Below, in pieces: positions 59,153 to 64,000 of a DNA stretch of 64,000 bases. Every line of letters starts with the position of its first letter. Position 1 is the first letter of the stretch. The position numbers and the translations under genes were made by a program. The notes below the pieces were generated by a model that worked only from the letters and a program-made list of their open reading frames with translations, did no database searches and had not been told where the DNA came from. This stretch comes from Rugalucina vietnamica. Taxonomy: Eukaryota > Mollusca > Bivalvia > Lucinida > Lucinidae. Location: positions 56,595,226 to 56,659,225 of the forward strand of contig OZ024871.1 of NCBI GenBank assembly GCA_964017185.1, read 5' to 3'.

Positions 59153-60008
59153 AAAATCCAGTTAGGTTCTCTGCCCTCCTGGCCGAGGTGGGGGGCATGG
59201 TCAAAACAGACAGAATTGTATTTAAAAAATCCATTTACCAACTGAAATTCATCAGATCGCATTACATTAATTTATTTTTTATTTATATATTGTGGGCAAA
59301 ACAGTGTACTTTAAAGATCAGCCAAACATCCTTTTTTATCATAGAAAAAAACCTACACATTTATATCATATAAAACTTTGTATCAAAGGATACTTATTAT
59401 CTGGTTCACCATACTTGTACTTTTACAGTGTAAAACCCCAAGATTACAGAAACATTATTAACTTCTCATGTTCAAGTCACCTTTTTCTATAATTGGTGTT
59501 ACATGACTGTTTCCATGTATCATACATTATGTGACACTGTCCTTTATGAACCTTAAGATATTTGAGAAATGAATCAACAGGACTGCTGTGCCATGCTGTT
59601 GCCATGTAGAGATGACTATCCACTGAGCATATTTTTATCTGAATGCATAGATTCATAGGCTGCTCCGTGTTTTTCAAGATCTGTATTATCAATATTTGAA
59701 AACGTGTGATAGGTTTTGTCGCAGTGTGACTTGTTAAATCATGATAAATTTGAGCCACATCATAAGAAAACCTACTTTTGCTCACTCATTAGCTGTTAAT
59801 TAATATTTTGTTTTGAGGTTGAATATTTTTCAGTCATGTCAGGATGGAGCCACTGCTTCCTGGGTGTTGACCACTACTGTTATGAGCTAATAAGGTCACT
59901 CGTGGGCACAATGTGGGATTCAAACGCAGAATCTGTAGATTTGATGAAATTTTTACGCAGATTAGACACCAATTCTAAGCTGTCTCATTAGTCGTGTCTG
60001 GTGCAATA

Positions 60009-60236
60009 TGAGCCACGACGTGAGAAAACCGTTTTTTGGGATTTCCAACTCTGTCCGAAACAAACAAGCCTGTACAAGCACAGAGTGACACTAACAGCTT
60101 AAAATTATGGTTATATGTAGAGGAGGGATTGTATTATCCATGTAGTGAAAACAAAGGCGCTGATCAGCTGTGCACAGCCGATCTGCGCCTTTGTTTTCGC
60201 ATAGGCAAAAGTCTGGTTTTCTCACGAGGCAGCTCG
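60009..60236 (+). mobile_element. Hairpin MITE, copy 4
   Basis: Older copy with ends TGAGCCACGACGTGAGAAAA and CTCACGAGGCAGCTCG, flanked by TA. The central palindrome is shortened (GATCAGCTGTGCACAGCCGATC). Confidence 0.75.
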
Positions 60237-61168
60237 TATGTTGCCTTTGCCACAGCAATAGCATGTCACATTATGTGATCATAATGCAACACTAATGTTA
60301 GAGTATGTGAGATAGTCAGTTAATTTTGTACAAAAAAAAAGTCATTATTTGTGCTTCTTTGCCTGCTATTGGCACAACTGCAGAAAAATGCCAATAACTC
60401 CTCTCAATTCTGATAGACGCACGTTAATGAATGGTTCAGATCAGCCTGGCATTTCTCTTGCCTTATCAAAGTCTTCACTATGTACTTTGAACAGCCAAGG
60501 ATCTATGCTTTGCCAAAGCAGGTGGCAATGACTGATTTGATATGGAATTATAATGATAGGGGACCCAGGCTGGTCAGAGTGCGGAAAATTTTTTGTCATT
60601 TTCTTTGATTTGGTCTTGATGTGGCTGTAATATGTGAATCCTTAATTGTCTGGCCAGTATTGAGTATTTGTGTTAATATGTTCAAGCTACAAGCTTCTAT
60701 GTTCATGTTGCTGGTGTTCAGTCATTCCACAAAAAAGATAAATATTTTTAATTTTTTATCAGGGTATGACAACCCTATTAACAGAATAAAATGATAAAAA
60801 AAAATCAACAATGTTTTATTTGTGAATTTTCCACCACAGAAATAAGCAGCCTTGGTAGCACAGTTGGTAGAGTGACCGCCCCTAGATTGGGAAGTACAAG
60901 AAATGATCCTAGATTGGGACATTACTAACATTGTTAAAAACTTACAAGCATTTGCCGCCTTGACACATAGATTTTGTGATAGGACCATACCAAACGAAGT
61001 GAGAGTGAAATTGAGTAAATTGCCTTGGAATTGAAACCACACTGAAGCCTTTAAAAGGGCATTGAGCTCACAAGCAGATACTGTTGTACTGTATTGTACA
61101 GCATTAAAACTGACAACCCTGACTAACATAGTCATACGGGCAATATTAACCACAACCAAGTTATTATA

Positions 61169-61394
61169 TGAGCCGCGACACCAGAAAACTGGTCTTCTGG
61201 GTTTCCAACCAGGTCTGACACAAACCTGCCTGTACACGCACAAAAGAAAACTAGAAGCTTGAAATTTTGGATTTAGGAAGAAGAATTATAATATCTGTGT
61301 AGCAAAAATAAAGGCACTGATCGGCTGTGCAATTAAGCTGATCGGCCCCTTTTTTCGCATAGGCAAAAATCTGGTTTTCTCATGATGCGGCTCA
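61169..61394 (+). mobile_element. Hairpin MITE, copy 5
   Basis: Ends TGAGCCGCGACACCAGAAAA and TCTCATGATGCGGCTCA, flanked by TA/TATA. Diverged from copies 1-3, so the family has moved over a long period. Confidence 0.75.
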
Positions 61395-62358
61395 TATATA
61401 TTTCTGTTCCGCAAGCTTCATACACAGTATTTATTCATTCTGGCGACTTGTACGAGTCCAGTACTTATGCATACTGGAGAAACCAGATCTTGCCAAGTCA
61501 CTTCCATACTAGAGACAGACATTATCTTGATTTTCGACCAGTAAAAATTGCAGATAAACACCACCTTGATAATGCTAACATCAAAGCCAAATTACTGCGA
61601 ATCATTTTTTTTTTTTTTTTTTTTTTTGTTGTTGTTGTTGCTGAACATAAAATATCATAAAAATATCCTACACTCAACCACTGAGTAAAATTTTGAGGTG
61701 ATGTATTATGTCACTCTTGTTTCATATGTTTTAGAAGCCTCTCTGACTTCTAAATCAGGGGTCACAAAAATTTGACCCCTGGCTTTTCAAGTCTGTGGTA
61801 TAATACTTTAAACCAAGGCCAAATCTTCTTATGACCTCGTCTGTTGGAGAGATGTTAACCCCTAAAAACAATCATCTAAAATTTGTTACGATTTACTCAT
61901 AACAATGTCGGAAATGCAATGTTTCCTAATAAAGGTCATTGACCAAATGTTGAAAAGTTATAACAATTTGTTAATTACATGTAATTACATCCTAGGTGGG
62001 AAAGCATAATAATGTACACGTAACTTAAGTCATAAGGTTCATCTCTTATATGTATACATGTAAATGGTTGAAGGAAGTTTTTTGTTAACGGTTTAGGGAA
62101 ATCCTAGAACAGAATTTGTAAGTAACTTCAGTTTTTTGTAGATAGGTTTTTCGGGTATATGCGTGTAATAAACTCCTCAACAGAAGTTTTGCACCTCTTT
62201 GATTTTTTTCATATTATTAATTCTATTTGTTTGTTTCCCTTCGAAATACATTTTAACAGGAGTTCCTATTTCAAATGGGTGACTTCAGTTGACTGCCTAT
62301 CTATCCTATATTATCTGACTATTTCCAGGCTAGAAAAACTATGACAGGTAACAATTTA

Positions 62359-63085
62359 AAGTGTTTTGGTACCCTTAATTAATATGTACTTCAAATTAAA
62401 GAGCTTTCAAAACCATGAATTTTGGTATTATAAAGATGATAAAAATCGCATGAAAAATTAGAAAGTTATAGGCAAATTAACATGCAAACAAATGATTGTA
62501 TGGGCGCCGCCATTTTGTTGTCTCTGTTACTTTTCATATTTTTATTAAAGCCAAAGTAAATAATAAACTGAATTAGAATTAACACTTAATAAGTTCGTCA
62601 AGCATTGGGGCCAGCTAGTTATACATTTTGGAGAAAGAATTTTTGAAATTGCCCTAGCCGTAGTGCTATAACAGCAGTTTGGCAATATTCAAAATGGCCG
62701 CCAGGAGTCTACTTTTGGTTATGCATGGAATCTACATCAAAATTCGAAAAATCAAATTAAATGAATTGTTTTCGAATATTCTTGAATGAAACTTTGATAG
62801 ATGTTTATTTCAAGGAACAAGCAGTTTTGTTAATTGAATTGGAACAAGCAGTTTTGTTAATTGAATTGGCACACATTCTGTGGTAAAGAAATCCTTTAAT
62901 TTTGATTATACCCCATTTTTTTCAATCTCAACTAATAAACAAAATGGTGGCCATCCATATTTCATACTTAATTACCCATGACTTTCTTATTGGACCACCA
63001 ACTTTCGTCAAATTTTTATCAAAATGCTTGATTTACAAAGCTCTTTAATTTGAAGAACAATTTCATTTAGGGTACGAAAAAACTT
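62359..63085. mobile_element. Long-TIR MITE, 727 bp, TA duplication
   Basis: The ends share CTTCAAATTAAAGAGCTTT and GTACCC within inverted repeats of about 50 bp; TA on both sides (62357-62358, 63086-63087). It includes AAATGGCGGCC-like GCCGCCATTTTG parts. It sits next to the diverged satellite, where CAGGTAACAATTTA joins AAGCTAGATCTTG. Confidence 0.75.
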
Positions 63086-64000
63086 TAAAGCTAGATCTTG
63101 TTAATTTTGATGTGCATACAAAGATTGGTCAGATTGTCAATACTGAACAAAAATTATGCTCTTAAGTCATTCATTCAAAGGCCATAACTCCCATAAGGTT
63201 TTGCGAAAAATAGCAGGTAACAATCTCAAGCTAGGTCTTGTCAATGTTAATGTGCACACGAAATTTGGTCAGATTCTGTAAACACATTCTCAAGATATTG
63301 TGTGGAAATGAAATTCTGATATCAATTGATGGCCATAACTCTCAAGTTTTTGCAAAAAATGACAGGTCACAACCCAAGACAGATCTTGTCATCATGCAAA
63401 CATGTCCATGTATTGTATACCCCCGTTTACCCCACTTTTGTACAGAAAAACTGCGGTTTACATGCTTTACCTATTTTTCTTATTTTTGATCCAAAACTTT
63501 GGCAAGGCAGTCCCACAATCTATGTTTTGAGCAAAAATATAAAATGTATCAAAATTTTTCCAATGAAATTTTCAATTTTTGTTTCTGAAAAATTCTCTGT
63601 ATATTGTATGGGCAAGTTTTCATGATGTCGATGTTGATGCACATACAAAATTGGTCAGATTATGTCAATTCGTTCTGAAGGTACATGTATTTAGTGGGAA
63701 AGAAATGCTGACATTTTTTCAAGGGCCGTAACTCGCTCAAAGTTTTACAAAAATACAGGTAACAAATGAAACCCATGCTAAATCTTGTCAATGCTAACAA
63801 AATTTGATATGATTCTGGCATGTTGTTTTCAAGATATTTAGCAGAAACAAACTTCCGACGTCAGTCAAGGACCATAAATGTTGATGGTCATACAAAAATT
63901 GGTCAGATTCTGTCCAAACAATTGAGCTGAGCAGAAACAACATTCTGACTTCAATCAAGGGCTGTAACTCTTTGCGAAAAATTTATGGTTAGTAATCCCA
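63086..64000 (-). repeat. Diverged array of the 151-bp satellite family
   Basis: Units with CAAGCTAGGTCTTGTCAATG, AAATTTGGTCAGATTCTGT, CTCAAGATATT and GGCCATAACTC are the inverse complement of the 22.6-23.8 kb units. They are much more diverged and are interrupted by palindrome repeat copy D. Runs off the window edge. Confidence 0.8.
63405..63630 (-). repeat. Palindrome repeat, copy D, inside satellite
   Basis: Reverse orientation (GTATACCCCCGTTTACCCC, TTTTGATCCAAAACTTTGG, GAAAATTTTTCCAATGAAAT-like parts). The palindrome has mostly decayed. It sits within a unit of the diverged 151-bp array. Confidence 0.65.

Larger units (their letters stand above)
56385..64000. other. 3' flank of DDIT4-like gene and repeat-filled DNA
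   Basis: No host gene recognised. Contents: the MITEs, SINE and satellite listed separately, a short TGAC tract near 58240 and a poly-T tract at 61606-61626. The 3' end of the DDIT4-like mRNA is not clear; the first AATAAA lies within a MITE. Confidence 0.6.

Noticed and set aside
59477-59785. 102-codon minus-strand frame (VDSFLKYLKVHKGQCHIMYD)
   Set aside because: Looks somewhat protein-like, but has no recognised family, only a GTG-type start and no splice partners; left unassigned.
60848-60890. tRNA 5'-half-like sequence (TAGCACAGTTGGTAGAGTG)
   Set aside because: No B box or 3' half; at most a SINE fragment.
60722-61243. 173-codon minus-strand frame
   Set aside because: Overlaps hairpin MITE copy 5 and a region whose plus strand weakly resembles a LINE tail (RFCDRTIPNEVRVKLSKLPWN); not a gene.

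Overview
Eukaryotic, AT-rich, intron- and repeat-laden DNA. The organism is almost certainly a bivalve mollusc. The reasons are the dispersed repeat families (the CACCTGAGC-ended repeat with CCAAGATGGCCGCC, the TATAGCCCCGC-ended satellite element, the CCGCCTCATGGGAAAACC-ended MITE) and the style of the LINE C-termini. I cannot name the species.

Region 1 (about 1-43.6 kb, + strand) is the 3' part of one long gene. It holds 29 small exons with good splice sites, nearly all phase 0 and most encoding whole Gly-X-Y triplets. They add up to about 699 residues, from 8938 to a stop codon at 43596-43598. The second-last exon encodes the module [19 protein letters not shown]. This matches the C-terminal signature of the transmembrane collagens XIII, XXIII and XXV, so I call the gene a membrane-associated collagen of that group. 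The cytoplasmic tail, membrane segment and promoter must lie upstream of the window or were not seen. Unusual parts are a 126-residue, highly charged, non-collagenous exon in the middle of the triple helix, several short non-collagenous exons, a twice-used [11 protein letters not shown] segment, and an extra Cys-containing C-terminal exon after the usual terminus.

The introns are filled with mobile DNA: a mariner-like MITE (3.6-4.5 kb), LINE 3' ends (2.3-3.1, 5.9-6.8, 36.7-38.1 kb), a 12.2-16.6 kb repeat carrying a 2.3 kb TIR element with a target-site duplication, an oppositely oriented pair of CTCGAG elements (17.5 and 35.7 kb), a 30-bp minisatellite (19.6 kb), a 151-bp satellite element (22.4-23.8 kb) and a 455-bp tandem array (23.9-26.8 kb).

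Region 2 (43.6-54.6 kb) is intergenic. It has repeats, a CpG-dense TCGCG element (45.5-46.2 kb), facing arrays of a 15-bp motif (50.2-50.6 kb) and a palindrome-bearing repeat family.

Region 3 (54.66-56.38 kb, + strand) is a two-exon gene for a DDIT4/REDD1-type inhibitor of mTORC1 signalling (207 residues). It has a perfect CArg-type box about 240 bp upstream of the ATG and a MITE in its only intron.

Region 4 (56.4-64 kb) has no recognisable host gene. It holds nested MITEs, a tRNA-derived SINE with an 11-bp target-site duplication, an hAT-like MITE, and a diverged array of the 151-bp satellite family into which a MITE and a palindrome repeat have inserted.

The two host genes show no obvious functional link. 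All coordinates and reading frames were worked out by eye, and family assignments are from memory without database searches.
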